From NCBI GenBank assembly GCA_963575745.1, contig CAUYUJ010003069.1:416351-480350 (forward strand): 64,000 bases of DNA, read 5' to 3'. The notes under the pieces are model-generated. The model did no database searches, was not told the origin of the DNA, and saw nothing but the letters and a program-made list of their open reading frames with translations. The stretch is from Prorocentrum cordatum. Lineage: Eukaryota; Sar; Dinophyceae; Prorocentrales; Prorocentraceae. Shown one piece after another: positions 42,501 through 54,473 of this stretch; positions within the stretch are counted from its first letter, which is position 1, and each line of letters begins with the position of its first letter. The position numbers and the translations under genes were made by a program.

Positions 42501-43729
42501 CTTCCATGCGTGGACGTATTTCGGGCGGGGCACCAGACAGGATTACCATCGCTGGGGCACTAGACAGGAAGACCATCGTTGTCTTGGGCAGCTACGTGTA
42601 GAAGCCTGTGTTGCATCATTTACGCAGCGCTTCGTGGAGACTGCATCGCTGCACCCGAACTGCAAGTCTACCGGGCTACAGTCAGAGAGCAGCCGTCTGG
42701 TAGACCAGATCTCCCCACGCACAGAGATTTGTCAAGCGCCCGAATATGGTGAAAGTTATCATGGATCAGCGCGCCACAGGCCTCAAGACGGCCTTCGACC
42801 GAGAACGTTGAGAAGCCGATTGGGATAATGCTGACCCCGTTCTGCTCCGACCATTCAACATATTCAAGTGCGACGGGGGGCGCGTCCATGCGAAAGTCTG
42901 CAATGGGCCTTTGCCAAGGCAGCGCTGTTCACCCAGCGTTCGCCGCAGCGGTTCGGGCGCGTGGATGTATGATGGGCCCCGTGCACGGACGCGCTCAAGC
43001 CTGCCTTGTGGGCCCTGAGTTTGACTTCGCGGACCCCGCGATCCCCGGGGCGCTTGATGACGGCATGGTGCGACCGCCGCCAAGAGGGCTCGGTTGCCCG
43101 TCTCGTGCAGACAAAACGTTTTTATGGCGATCCCGTCAGCGCGCGCGTGACCTTGCATGTTGACGTTGGCATGACAAGTTCGCGCAATGCTGGGAATGCC
43201 CGAGCTGTAAGAATGACTACGGACGGGAGATGCTAGGACACTGGCTCGCGCCAGGAAGATGCAGGTCCGCCGTTCCGCGCGAACTGCCGCCCGACGGCAG
43301 CGCGCGCCCAGCGCCGGCCGGACGTGCACCAGAACCGCCGCAGCCAAGCGCTGGCAGCAGTGGGGGTCCACCAGCACCAGCTTCGGGTCAACGCGACAGG
43401 CAAGCACAGGCGCCGCGACCAGCCGCGCGGTCGGACCCAGGCGCCAAATCGAGGTGGTCGCGTGGAGACTAGCCAGACTCCGAACCAGAGGAGCAAGCTA
43501 TGGGCAGACGCGGCAGAGCGCAGGGCGTCGCGCTATCTCCCGAGGGTGAGAAAAAGTCGCGGCAATTGTGCTGGGCCACCGCAGCTCCGAGGCAGGACTC
43601 GATGCGATGCCCACATGAGCTCGCGAAACCTTGGGGGCCGTGGCCCAGCAGTTGCCGCGCGTGAGATGTGGAAGATGCTGCACCCCTGATTGCATCGCGC
43701 CAAGGAGCCTGGAACGCGGCTAATCTTTC
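36590..43729. other. long GC-rich stretch with no supportable gene
   Basis: Many overlapping frames on both strands, none with a motif I recognise and none consistent between strands. The only structure recorded is the dispersed repeat at 37370-37510. Segments at 38.5-40.6 kb are rich in GCGC and CGCGAA words. A host gene with many introns could be hidden here. Confidence 0.4.
37370..37510 (+). repeat. dispersed repeat H (forward copy)
   Basis: AACCACCCCGACAC, GCAGGGCTGTT, AGTAAACGCCCAGGGCCG and AAACGCCAATTGTCC appear in reverse complement at 59115-59265. No coding content is inferred. Confidence 0.75.
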
Positions 43730-45199
43730 TTGGGTGGGCTTTGACTCTGCCCGTCTGGGCGTGACCATGACAGTCTGCGACGCTCGATGGGAATGATTTG
43801 CGTGGGAGAAACCTGGACATGCACCGTGTCGTCTGTGAGCCTACCAAGCCGTTTCAACGAGGCGAAGGGTTGTGACCGCATGCGTTACAAGAGTCCCATC
43901 GTCTTTCAAATTTGCGACCGCTGTATAAAGTGGAGCGCAGGACAGGAGATCCCTGACCGCCCTGGGCGTGCCATAGTTGTTGGTGCCTATCATTACTGTT
44001 GGCGCATTTCAGAACCGGCGAAGGCCCCATACTCCGATGCAGAGGATTTACTTAACAACGTTGCGGCTAAACCTTGAAGGAGAATGGCACCGAGCTTCGG
44101 ATATTATCTCCGCATCAACATGCGATTCCATCGTGACTGGGATTACCATCTCTCGCGGCGCATTGCGCGCTATGGAAGACGACTTGATCGGAAATGTGAT
44201 ATACCGATATACTTCAAATGGGTTCCCATTGAGGCTCTATTCGCGCGCCATGATTTTGCATTCTACAACTGGGTATCATATTACAATGAACTGGTCGGGC
44301 GTCCGCCAGCATGCTTGCCTCACTCCTGAACCTGCCAGGCCATGCATCACCGGTGGAATCTTCTGATCGTAGCAGGGAATAGCACGTTCGCCGACTGATT
44401 AGAACAGCCGTAACGCAGGCATCTGCAGTGGCAAAAGCCAATCGAGCTTTGAAGGAAAACACCAAGCAGGTTGGAGAGTGCCATTACAATCCAGGATTCC
44501 TGGTTTGCTACTTCTGTCCTACAGCGAACAAGGACGACTGGGGAGGACTGAATGGCCCATGTCACTTTGCACTTACCTGGTCAAGGACAAGTTGGTTCTA
44601 GAGACACTATTGCACAGTATTCCGACGTTCGACGCACGGTGTATATGGAAGCTCGAAGCTCCGATGGTGAGTGAATCAGGCTCTGACAATGCTGCCGCCC
44701 GCGCAGCGGTTGCTGTCAGTGTTGGCCCCGCCGCGGGGTATCTTGCCACGACGTTCGGTTGTACTTCTGATCCGCGAGGAAAGTTGCGCGCGGCGGCTGG
44801 CGGCAAGATGCGCCCGAAGGTTCACCTGGCACTGCAGTACCTCATCCGGAACTACTTCGGGAGTGATAATGCAGTGCCCAGTGCGTCTCGCTAACAGCTT
44901 GCAAAAGTCGTCGCGCTTCGCGCGCGGATATGGTGATACGAATGCGAATCCTGGGTTTCATTATTATCAAGCACATCGGATCGACATGGCAGTTAGAGAC
45001 ATCATGGGCGGCGCAGGTCGAGGACCACCAAGTGCCTTCAATATTTCAGACTTCTGGCAGGTTTCGATGAGGATGGTTCTAACTTTCAAGATCTTGCAGC
45101 CGGCGGCTCAGTCGACAATCATAGGGGGCGACCAAGCAAAAACAACGTCGAAGGGCCACCAGCAGACACTGACACGGACCGACTCTCAACAGGCACGAG

Positions 45200-45390
45200 A
45201 AAACGTAGGAGGGGGTGGACGCGCTCGTCACGGGGGAGTGGCATCAAGAGATCAAGGACGAAGACGGGGATCATTTGAACGGTATTCATGCCCGACTCGT
45301 TATGTTATGCCGACGAATACCACGCGGGACGAATGCGCGTTGGTTTCTGCGGTGCGCGACGAGCGCCTCAACGTGCCTGCTGGGCCTTGA
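45200..45390 (+). pseudogene. conserved interdomain protein piece, copy 1 (frameshifted)
   Basis: VDALVTGEWHQEI followed, after a frame change near 45300, by RYVMPTNTTRDECALVSAVRDE parallels LDAQVMEEWYEKF...LYVVPTQMIPDRCILVCAMCDE in copy 2 (52285-52480). Agreement at the protein level, with a frame change in one copy, indicates decayed coding sequence. Its role is unknown. It lies upstream of the reverse transcriptase. Confidence 0.55.
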
Positions 45391-45810
45391 AATAGGCCAG
45401 CATGCGACTAACATTCTTACGGAACGCCGGTGCAATTATGCGAGTACGACGGCAGCTACGCGTTAGGTGCTTACTGCCATGGGAAATCTGCACGCATAGG
45501 GTTTCCAGCGGACGCGGCAATAATCGTACCCTCAGAACAACTTCGTTCGTTGGACCATCCTGACATAGTTGCTGCACGTGTATGCTACGATGGTGATTGC
45601 GCGCGCGTCGATTGTGCAGGAAGCGCACCTCTTGGCGAGGACCGAGACTCTTGCGAATTATTCGATGGCGTCAAAAGAATATATACTGAACTACGCATCT
45701 GGCGCGATCGCGGATGACGACTGCTGCGGCCTGCGTTCGTTCGCAGAAGTAACAAGCGTTGCGACGTCTTGTTCTGCTCGTAAAGGGTTGCGAAGGGCAA
45801 GATTTAGCAA

Positions 45811-46020
45811 ATGGCTCGTCTCAGTCTCGTGCGGCGGGGCCCCATGGGCGCTGATGCCTTCGACGCCCAGGCGTTCTCCGGCGAGGCTCGAAGGGCCAGC
45901 CCGAAGCTTCAAGCCAGTGATGAAGCGCGCGAGAAAGCATGGACATTGGCATCTTTAGGCGTAGACGAGGTTTTCTTCAAAGGCCTTGCCTATAATGGGC
46001 CGGGAGAACCCGCTGTGAGA
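45811..46020 (+). pseudogene. Ty1/copia-type reverse transcriptase N-terminal fragment, copy 1
   Basis: Reads ARLSLVRRG, FDAQAFSGEARRASPKLQAS, then WTLASLGVDEVFFKGLAYN. These match the copia pattern (K/A)AR..V.RG..., FD..A.....R.S.R.L...A, and a W.....DV..AFL.G.. strand in which the Asp is the first catalytic residue. Later motifs, including YVDD, are not found downstream, so the domain is cut short. Confidence 0.6.
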
Positions 46021-46959
46021 AGTGGGGGTTTGGCGCGCGTTCGCACTTCTGCCCGGCTCGGCTGCGGCGCCCCGAACACTGCCAGAGTTCGCAAGTTTAG
46101 ACAGAGCAAAGCGTTGTTTCGCGCGCTTGAAGCGCAGCGAGCGCACCAAGGATGCTCCGCGAGCATTCTCACTCCAGCTAAGGACGATCGCGCGCGGGCT
46201 CGGGCATCAACAGATCAGACGGATAATTTGAAGCGGGCCCGCGCATAGTCTTGGCTAAGCACGCCGGCGGTATCAGTTTCATTGGGGCGAGATTTCAATC
46301 GATAATACGTACAACGCGCAGTGCGTGCTCTGATTGCGCCGCGCGCCGTTCAACTTCCACACGACCGAACCAACGCCCCGAGCTGACTGGAGTTCCATTA
46401 CAGGAAGAGGTCACGAAAGACGGCGACAGTCATGTTTATTCGCTCGATGGGAGCGTTGGCCTACGCTCTGATTGCACAGACATGGCCCGTGATCTACGCC
46501 GTTCCGGCCCAGCGAACTCAGGAGCGAATTAATATTCAAGTCAGGTGGTAGGGCGCGGTGGCTCGAGAATAGTCGAATGTTTATTTAATTCGTCCGCAGC
46601 GGTAGGCGTGCCCAGCGTTCGGCGGGCCGTGCCGACAACGAGGAGCAAGGGTGCGTCATCTGCGGGGCAAGCCTACGATAGCGCGGCAGCGCGCTGAAAG
46701 GCGCTGCTGTCATCAACCTCGTTGACGCAGACGCCACACCACATCGACGTCAGGTGCGTTCGAGCTACTCAGTGAAAACGCTGGCCGCGGCGCGCAAACT
46801 CGAATACTGTTGCCCGACGGTTGGCGCGCTCCGCGAAGTCAAGGTGGGGCCGACATGTCCCCAGAAGGATTGAGCATTGCATGGAAAGGGGCCCTGTATG
46901 AAATTATCCTGGCGAAGGGCCCAACCATACGCAATTCCGAATGCCGCCGTTGTAAGTAT

Positions 46960-48330
46960 CGTCGTTGGTGGAACACCCGATGGGGCCACGAAGCGTGTGA
47001 GAGGTGCGCCAAATGGAGGTGGAACTGCATGCGGACCCTGCCACTGGGGCCTTCGGTGGAGCACCCTGTGGGGCCGCGAAACGTGTGAGGGGTGCGCCGA
47101 AATGGAGGTGGAACTGCATGCGGACCCTGCCATTGGCGCCCTCGGTGGAGCTCCCTATGGGGCCGCGAAACGTGTGAGGGGTGCGCCGAAATGGAGGTGG
47201 AACTGCATGCGGACCCTGCCACTTGGGCCTTAGGCGGAGCTCTCTATGGGGCCACGAAACGTGTGAGGGGTGCGACGAAATGGAGGTGGAACCGCATGCG
47301 GACCCTGACACTTGGACCTTCGGTGGAGCTCCCTATGGGGCCACGAAACGTGTGAGGGGTGCGCCGAAATGGAAGTGGAACTGCATGCGGACCCTGCCAC
47401 TTAGGCCTTAGGCGGAGCTCCCTATGGGGCCACGAAACGTGTGAGGGGTGCGCCGAAATGGAGGTGGAACTGCATGCGGACCCTGCCACTGGGGCCTCAG
47501 GTGGAGCTCCCTATGGGGCCACGAAACGTGTGAGGGGTGCGCCGAAATGGAGGTGGAACCGCATGCGGACCCTGACACTTGGGCCTTCGGTGGAGCTCCC
47601 TATGGGGCCACGAAACGTGTGAGGGGTGCGCCGAAATGGAGGTGGAACCGCATGCGGACCCTGACACTTGGGCCTTCGGTGGAGCTCCCTATGGGGCCAC
47701 GAAACGTGTGAGGGGTGCGCCGAAATGGAGGTGGAACCGCATGCGGACCCTGACACTTGGGCCTTCGGTGGAGCTCCCTATGGGGCCACGAAACGTGTGA
47801 GGGGTGCGCCGAAATGGAGGTGGAACCGCATGCGGACCCTGACACTGGGGCCTTCGGTGGAGCTCCCTATGGGGCCACGAAACGTGTGAGGGGTGCGCCG
47901 AAATGGAGGTGGAACCGCATGCGGACCCTGACACTTGGGCCTTCGGTGGAGCTCCCTATGGGGCCACGAAACGTGTGAGGGGTGCGCCGAAATGGAGGTG
48001 GAACCGCATGCGGACCCTGACACTTGGGCCTTCGGTGGAGCTCCCTATGGGGCCACGAAACGTGTGAGGGGTGCGCCGAAATGGAGGTGGAACCGCATGC
48101 GGACCCTGACACTTGGGCCTTCGGTGGAGCTCCCTATGGGGCCACGAAACGTGTGAGGGGTGCGCCGAAATGGAGGTGGAACCGCATGCGGACCCTGACA
48201 CTTGGGCCTTCGGTGGAGCTCCCTATGGGGCCACGGAACGTGTGAGGGGTGCGCCGAAATGGAGGTGGAACCGCATGCGGACCTTGCCACTGGGGCCTTC
48301 GGTGGAGCTCACTATGGGTCCACGAAACGT
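46960..48330 (+). repeat. 89-bp satellite, ~15 units, mostly near-identical
   Basis: Units run from GAAACGTGTGAGGGGTGCGC through GAGGTGGAACCGCATGCGGA and GGTGGAGCTCCCTATGGGGC. Units from about 47520 to 48200 are almost identical, while the left units vary more. 89 is not a multiple of three, and the recurring 73-87 aa frames on both strands are by-products. A diverged array of the family is at 34530-35310. Confidence 0.95.
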
Positions 48331-48339
48331 GTGGCCATG

Positions 48340-48445
48340 ATGGAGACGGCGATGATGATGACGACGATGGTGATAAGAACGATGATGATGATGATGATGA
48401 TGATGCTGATGATGACGGTGACGATGACGATGATGATGATGATGC

Positions 48446-48484
<39 letters not shown>
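48340..48484 (+). repeat. ATG/GAT trinucleotide array
   Basis: About 145 bp of (GAT)n with GAC interruptions, starting directly at the right edge of the 89-bp satellite. Confidence 0.93.
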
Positions 48485-49894
48485 GAGGGAGGAGGGAGGA
48501 GGGGGAAGAGGAGGAGAGGAGAGGACGCGGGCACCGTCTCTTCAAAACGAGGACCCAACACCACAGGATGGTTGGGAAAAAATGCTGCCTTTGCGTGATC
48601 GGGCCCTCGCCATCGGCGCCGAAAGGTTCTTCCCACCTATATCTAAGAGGGACCTGGAGAAGCGTTCTGCGCGCGCCCTACTTGGACGCATCAGTTGGAC
48701 ACGAAAGATGATGGAGAGGAGCTGTGTACAAATGGTTTAGTTGTGCATGAATGCAGACGGGCACGCACAGGGCACTGAGCCTGGCTGACGCGGGGTCGCA
48801 GCCTACGAAGCGCGAGGCCTGGCGGCAGGCGCCCGGCAGCGGGCATCCGACGCCCGTTCGTTCGACGCCTAGCGACAGGGGCTTGGCAGCAGGATCTAGT
48901 CATTTAGCCCGTGCGTTGCCTAGCGCACACGCTTTGCGCTCTTAGGATGGATTGCCGATCAGCGGCCGCCTCTCTTAGCGCGCCGATGATGAATTCCACC
49001 CGTACTCGCTGGGCACGGGTTTGTCAACAAATTTTCTTCCCACCTTGGCGAGCTACACTGCAAGGCATCGTAGGGGCAGCTACTGGCCTACCAGCGGCTT
49101 GCTCGCTTCCTGCGTTGATAGGTGGCATCAGCATACTACACACCTTGCTGATGCTACGCGTCAGTAAACATAGGGACGTGGCGCGGTTCTGTGTCATCCC
49201 CTCCCGACTTCAAAAGGAGTTGCGTTGCGAGATTAATGGGCGGGATCACAGCACGATCAATCGCATCCGCGGCAACGTGTGCTCAAGTTGCTGGCATCAG
49301 GACATGACCAATCGCTGCGACTGGTCTATGAGTAGCGGCCTCCGCCTTGATTCACCGGTTCGACATTAGGCCTCCGCGTGTCGGCAACGAAACCATCTCT
49401 TGTTTTATGATGTTCCAACCCACTTTAGCCTTGATGGCCAGAAACGAATTTCGAGTACCAGAAAAGTACGGAAACTCAAGAGTTTGCACGTGCCAGGCCC
49501 TGGGCGACACTCCCCCGACACTGTTTCGACACTCTTTTGACTTTTTTCCGGGTGCTCGAACTTACTTCTGGGATGTGGTTTTTAAGTGCGATAGGGACAA
49601 CATATTTCTTGTTACCTGTTCTGGACCCGTCAAAGCATGCTTACTTTTCCGCTTGTGTGATCCACGGTGATGTTTCTGTTTGGGTTGGCGCTGCAGTGTT
49701 TTGGTGTCTTGTCTCCCGGGGCCCCCGTCGCCGGGCCAGGGTTTTCCCGAGCCCCGCGCGTGGTTTTTCACGTGGGAATTGTGTGCGGTCGCCCGCCCGC
49801 CCAAGGCCTGCTGCGCAGTCTCACGCAGCTGGCATTTTCGCGCTGTGCTGAGGCAGCCGCCGATGGCAAATAGAAAAATAACAATCTGAATCTG
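48485..49894. other. no recognisable gene
   Basis: Average composition. Frames at 48911-49369 and 49347-49670 lack known motifs. Confidence 0.4.
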
Positions 49895-50040
49895 ATGAGG
49901 AGAAATATGAGGAGGAGGAGGAGGAGGAGGAGGAGGAGGAGGAGGAGGAGGGGCAGGAGGAGGAGGAGGAGGAGGACGAGGAGCAGGAGGAGGAGGACGA
50001 GGAGGAGGAGGAGGAGGAGGAGGAGGAGAAGGAAGAGGGC
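49895..50040 (+). repeat. (GGA)n microsatellite
   Basis: About 145 bp of GAGGAGGAG with a few GAC/CAG interruptions. Confidence 0.93.
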
Positions 50041-50164
50041 ACCACGCGCAAGTGGGGTCGGCATGCGCCGAAGACTGTTGTTTGAAGGCATGATGGGGGG
50101 CAACGTGTTCCGCCCAGTGCCACGCGTCCGTCGCAGCCAGGTAGTGTGAACACATGATTCAGGA

Positions 50165-50325
50165 GGAGAAAAAAACACAGACACAATTAATCGTCCACTC
50201 CCAGGAAAATATGGGAAAATATGGGAAGTGGGGGGGAAGACAGAAACCCAGAAAATATGGGAAAATATGGGGGGTATTTTTATTTGTGTGTATTTATTTG
50301 TGTGTCCCAGTTCCCCTTCAATGAT
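50165..50325 (+). repeat. AAATATGGG dispersed repeat, family E (copy 4, clearest)
   Basis: CAATTAATCGTCCACTCCCA, GGAAAATATGGGAAAATATG, GTGGGGGGGAAGACAGAAAC and TTTATTTGTGTGTCCCAGTT in the family order. Confidence 0.7.
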
Positions 50326-50329
50326 GCAG

Positions 50330-50739
50330 ATCATCCTTTCGGAAATCTGAAAGCCACCGAGCTCCGTTCCCGCGGTGGCGACTGTGACGTCCCGCGGCAC
50401 TCGGCGGCAACCCCGCCTGGCGGCCAGCATCCTTCGAGCACGTGCAGGGCGATCGTGTGCCACCACCTCCAGCCCCCCGTGTCGGAGTCGCCGAGTTTGA
50501 ATGCCAGGACCCTGCGGACCGTGATGTCTCCGTCGACGTTCTTCCACCGAGATTCTTTGTTGCTTCATGACCCCATCTGGGGGTGGGGGGGCTTACACAC
50601 TTAACGTACCCAAGAGGGCAAACGAGGGGCCGATAACGACGGGGGGGAAGAGTGATGCGCATGAGCAGGAGGATCAAAAGGAGGAGGAAGGTTGACATAG
50701 GAGCCCAAAGTGCTGCTGATTCGCTCAAAGGTAAGCCTC
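50330..50739. other. no recognisable gene
   Basis: GC-rich segment between family E and the second copia-like element. No motif seen. Confidence 0.4.
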
Positions 50740-52190
50740 GGCTCTGTCCGCCTGGGCTTTATCAAAGAGTTCTGCGACATTTGCAAATAATGTCATGCGT
50801 AGGAGAAACTTGGGGACTCCACCGTGCCGTTTGTGAGCCCACCGTGACCGTACTACGCATACCATTTTATATGCTTGTCTTCATTCTATGGCATGTATGA
50901 ACCGGCAGAAGTGCAAAGGGGGTCAGTGGGAAGTCAGTGCAAAGGGAAGTCAGTGCAAAGGGAAGTGCAAAGGGAAGTCAGTCAGAGCGCCGGATCTTGC
51001 AGGATCGTGCAGGGCCAGGGGCGCGCGTACCCAGGTTTGGGCGCAGGATATTGCAGGATCCTGCAGGATTTCGGTGGATCGTGCAGTGCCCGACTGACCC
51101 GGGTTTTGAATGTTTTCAACAACGATGCGGGGATTACCATTGTGAAGGACAAAGGCATCGAGTTTCGGATACGAATTCCAGGTCAACATGCGGCTACCAT
51201 GTAGGCTAGAATTGGCATCGTACTCTGCACAATACGCACTTAGGACGAAAACTTGACACGCAAGGAAACACCGATAGAATTCAAGAATTCCTCGCTGAGG
51301 CTCTGTTCTCGCGCAATGTTTTTACATTTTCAACAGGGTATCATTATATAGTGCACTATTTGGCGTCAGCATACATGCTTACCAGACTTGAACCTGCCGG
51401 ACCATGAATCACCGACGGAAGCGTTTGATCATAGCAGGGAAGATCAGGTACGCCAAGTGAGTACAGAAACCATACCGCAGGCAAATGCAGTGGCGAGCGC
51501 CAATCGAGCTCTGGAGACAGCCGCCAAACAGGCTTGACAACGTGACTACAAACCAGGACACCCAGTTGACTACCATTGGCCTTCAGCGAACAAGGACGAC
51601 CGGGGAGGATGGAATGGACCACCCCGAGTACTGCGCAATATATTTCATCGCGGGCAAACTGTGGTACAAACAGGCGCGATGCTGATATTTTCCAGTACCC
51701 CGACGTCCGACGCATGCTGTCTATAGAAGTTTGATGGTACATTGATACTGTAGTGCTGCCGTGCGTACAGCGCTGGCCTTTATCCGTGGCTCTGCTGCAG
51801 GTAACCTGCTGTCGCGTTCGGTTGTGTCCCTGGTCATCGAGGAAGCTTGCGTGCTACGGTTGGTGGCAAGATGCACCCGCAGGTGGACCCTGCATTCGAA
51901 TGTTTTATTCAAGTGATTGCAGAGTTGAAAAAACATCGTTGCCGTACGTCTCGAGATGATCGTACACAAGCTGGCACACATCGCACCTGCGGACAGTAGT
52001 ACACCCATACATTACGATAGTGATCTGGTTCCTTGATTGGATTATCATGAGGCAGGCGGGACCTACATGAAAACTGATGAAATCACGGGCGGCACCATAT
52101 TCAGGATCATCCGATGGATTATATCCTCCAAATTTCTGCGTGCATTCGATCAGAATTTGGCCAATTTCTAAGGGTTAGCAGACGGCGGCT

Positions 52191-52595
52191 TTGGCAATAA
52201 CCAAGAAGAACGACAACAGGAGCACAACGGCGAAGTGCCACCGTCTGGAGTTGACTTACTCATGCTGGTCCCCAGCGATCCAGGAGGAAGCGGAGAAGTT
52301 GGATGCACAAGTCATGGAGGAGTGGTATGAAAAGTTCACATACGATCTAAAACAACATGAAACAGATGTTCCAAGTCATGGTGACCTGGCTCTGTATGTT
52401 GTGCCGACGCAGATGATACCAGACAGATGCATTTTGGTCTGTGCAATGTGCGACGAGCAAGGCAACTTGCCTGCTGAGCCTGAACCACGTATATGGTGCG
52501 ATGCTGACTGCTTTCGCATGCTTTCGCTAGCGGAAGCTGCAAACGTTATGTCACCACGCTGTGCATATATATATATATATGTATGTGGATGTTAA
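52191..52595 (+). pseudogene. conserved interdomain protein piece, copy 2
   Basis: A 134-codon frame. Residues ~30-110 (EEAEKLDAQVMEEWYEKF, GDLALYVVPTQMIPDRC, CAMCDEQGNLPAEPEP, WCDADCFRMLSLAEAANVM) match the split frames of copy 1. The first residues and the (TA)n-coded end at 52567-52580 are probably outside the original domain. No start can be justified. Confidence 0.5.
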
Positions 52596-52618
52596 CTAAT
52601 GAGGGCGAGGTGGGGCGG

Positions 52619-52732
52619 ATGATTCGTACCAGATTCGTGTTGAGGGGCTTCACGGACGCTCGTGCCTTCGACGGCGAGTTTTTTTTGACACGGCTAGCAG
52701 CCAAGCCGGAAATGTTCGCCAGCGCGGCAGCA
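52619..52732 (+). pseudogene. Ty1/copia-type reverse transcriptase N-terminal fragment, copy 2
   Basis: TRFVLRGFTDARAFDGEFF...LAAKPEMFASAAA aligns with the copy 1 fragment and the copia pattern, keeping the V.RGF and FD positions. The first catalytic Asp strand is not recognisable after 52732. Confidence 0.55.
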
Positions 52733-53290
52733 TGCCAGCCATTGCAGAATCAAGAATTTATTCGTTTGTTTCACATTCCTTCCCGGCTCGGCCACGGCGG
52801 CCCGAATATTTTCTGGGCTTCGCCAATTTTGGCGAAGCACAGCGCTGCCAGGCACCATGGGTGTTCCCGGAGCCAGCATTCAAGCTACTGGCGATCACAC
52901 GTGGATTCGTCTTTCAAGGCATGAAGTACGACGGATAATTTAAAGTGAGCCCGAACCTCGTAACAGCCAGGCACGCTGACGATAGTAGTTTGGTTGGAGA
53001 AGAGAAGCGATTCGATAAATACGCACAGCGTATGGGAAGTACAATTCGAAGATGTAAGTGACACGATCACACATACACTAACTGTGCTGCACGTTCTTGA
53101 AATTCTTGAATCGGCGACGTCACTGTGGACAAAAACGACCAATCCAGCGCCCCGAGCTAATTGGAGCTGCACCTGCGGAAAAACAACGACGGTGACAGTC
53201 ACAATCTTACGATGTGATTGCGCAGGTGCGGCTCATGATCTACGTCGTCACGCCCCAACGAATTCGGGAGCCAATTAATTTTCAAGTTCG

Positions 53291-54473
53291 GAGGTTGAGC
53301 GCGGTGACCAGAAAACTCCTTACCCTGTCCGAAGGAGTTGGCAAACCCAACCATGGCCCCGACGAGCGAGGTCGGTATCCACAGCGACTCTGGGTACTGA
53401 CGTTTGGCGGGCGATGCCGATGCCGAGGAGGAAGGATACGGCATCCGCGGAGCAGACCCTCTTACGTATCTAGAGCCCCCGAGAGGGCAGACGAGGCGCC
53501 GATACAGACAAGTGGGAAGAGTGAGGAGCAGGAGGATGGATGGAGCGAGGGCGGGGGGATGGACGCGGAGCAAAAGGAGGGCGGGGACGAGGAGGCGGAG
53601 GAGGAGATTGGCCTCGCGTCTGGAGTGCGGAGGAGGAATCCGGAAGTGGGGTCCGAAGGCGTCTGGCGCCCCCGCCCCCGCGCCTCTCCGCCTCCGGTGC
53701 CGTCCTCCCCCGTGCGGGACGGCCGCGGTGTTGGGCCACCCGCCGGCGCGCCCGTGCCCCCGACCTCTCCCGAGCCCCCCTTTTAATCCGCCCGCCCGCG
53801 GAGGGGCCGCGGGCGCTCCGCGCTCCTCCGCCTCCCACCGAGCAGGTGCCGCGGAGCCTGGAGCCCGGCCGGCGGCTCGCCGACCAGGTGGCGCTGCAGG
53901 AGACCAGGCCCGCGGCCGCGCCCCTGGGAGGCGGCAGGCGCACGAGGGACCGTTGGCATCGAGAAGATCGGTGGCGCCGGCGTGGCTTCTCCGTGGTGGA
54001 CCTCCGTCGCCGCCACGGCTGGCTGCGCCCCGGGATCCTGTTCGGAACGATGTCTGTGGCAAGTCTCGGGGCCGATGTTGAATGGGGGCGGGGAGAGCAA
54101 GCTGGGGAGGAGCATCGAGAGGAGCGTCAGCGAACAGCAGCCACCAACAGCAGCGGCATGATGGCATCAGCAGAAGCTGGTTCAGAGGTCCACGGGGGCA
54201 TCAATGCGAGCAAATGATGAGAAACGCCCGGGGGTGTCCTGCCACCCCACTTTCCAGGCAACGATTACGTATTTTCCTTGGTTCCGGAAGCTATTTTCCC
54301 AATCGTCCCCCCCCCGCACCCCTCGGGCATGGGCCGCGGCGGCCGACGGAACGACTCGGCGTGAGAGGGGGTGAGGAGAAGGAGGAGGAGGAGGCGGAGG
54401 AGGAGGAAGAGGAGAAGGAGGAGGAGAGGGGGGGGAGCGGAGGGGGACTCGTTGTGAGAGAATTTACTTTACT
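53291..54473. other. GC-rich stretch, no supportable gene
   Basis: Long frames exist in all phases. One contains DQVALQETR (near 53880-53910), which recalls an endonuclease LQET motif, but nothing around it supports the fold. A GGA tract lies at 54370-54440. Confidence 0.4.

Larger units (their letters stand above)
43730..46545 (+). mobile_element. Ty1/copia-like retroelement remnant (copy 1)
   Basis: About 2.8 kb is collinear with 50740-53290. Shared landmarks are GGAGAAACYTGG, AACATGCG, GGGTATCATTATA, the interdomain piece at 45200-45390, the reverse-transcriptase piece at 45811-46020, and the terminal block RCGAATT..GGAGC..AATTAAT.TTCAAGT. Frames are broken in several places. No long terminal repeats were identified and the integrase was not recognised. 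Confidence 0.6.
50740..53290 (+). mobile_element. Ty1/copia-like retroelement remnant (copy 2)
   Basis: Collinear with 43730-46545 but diverged. It starts near GTAGGAGAAACTTGGGGACT and ends at GGGAGCCAATTAATTTTCAAG. It contains local short repeats not in copy 1: AAAGGGAAGTCAGTGC units at 50930-50985 and TGCAGGATC units at 50998-51070. No terminal repeats were recognised. Confidence 0.6.

Noticed and set aside
46960-48330. Recurrent 73-87 aa frames on both strands, as if a tandem gene family
   Set aside because: The 89-bp unit shifts frame each repeat and no single frame is preserved across units, so they are satellite by-products.
53400-54217. An endonuclease-like LQET motif (VALQETR near 53890)
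   Set aside because: None of the other endonuclease blocks occur in frame within the next 200 codons.
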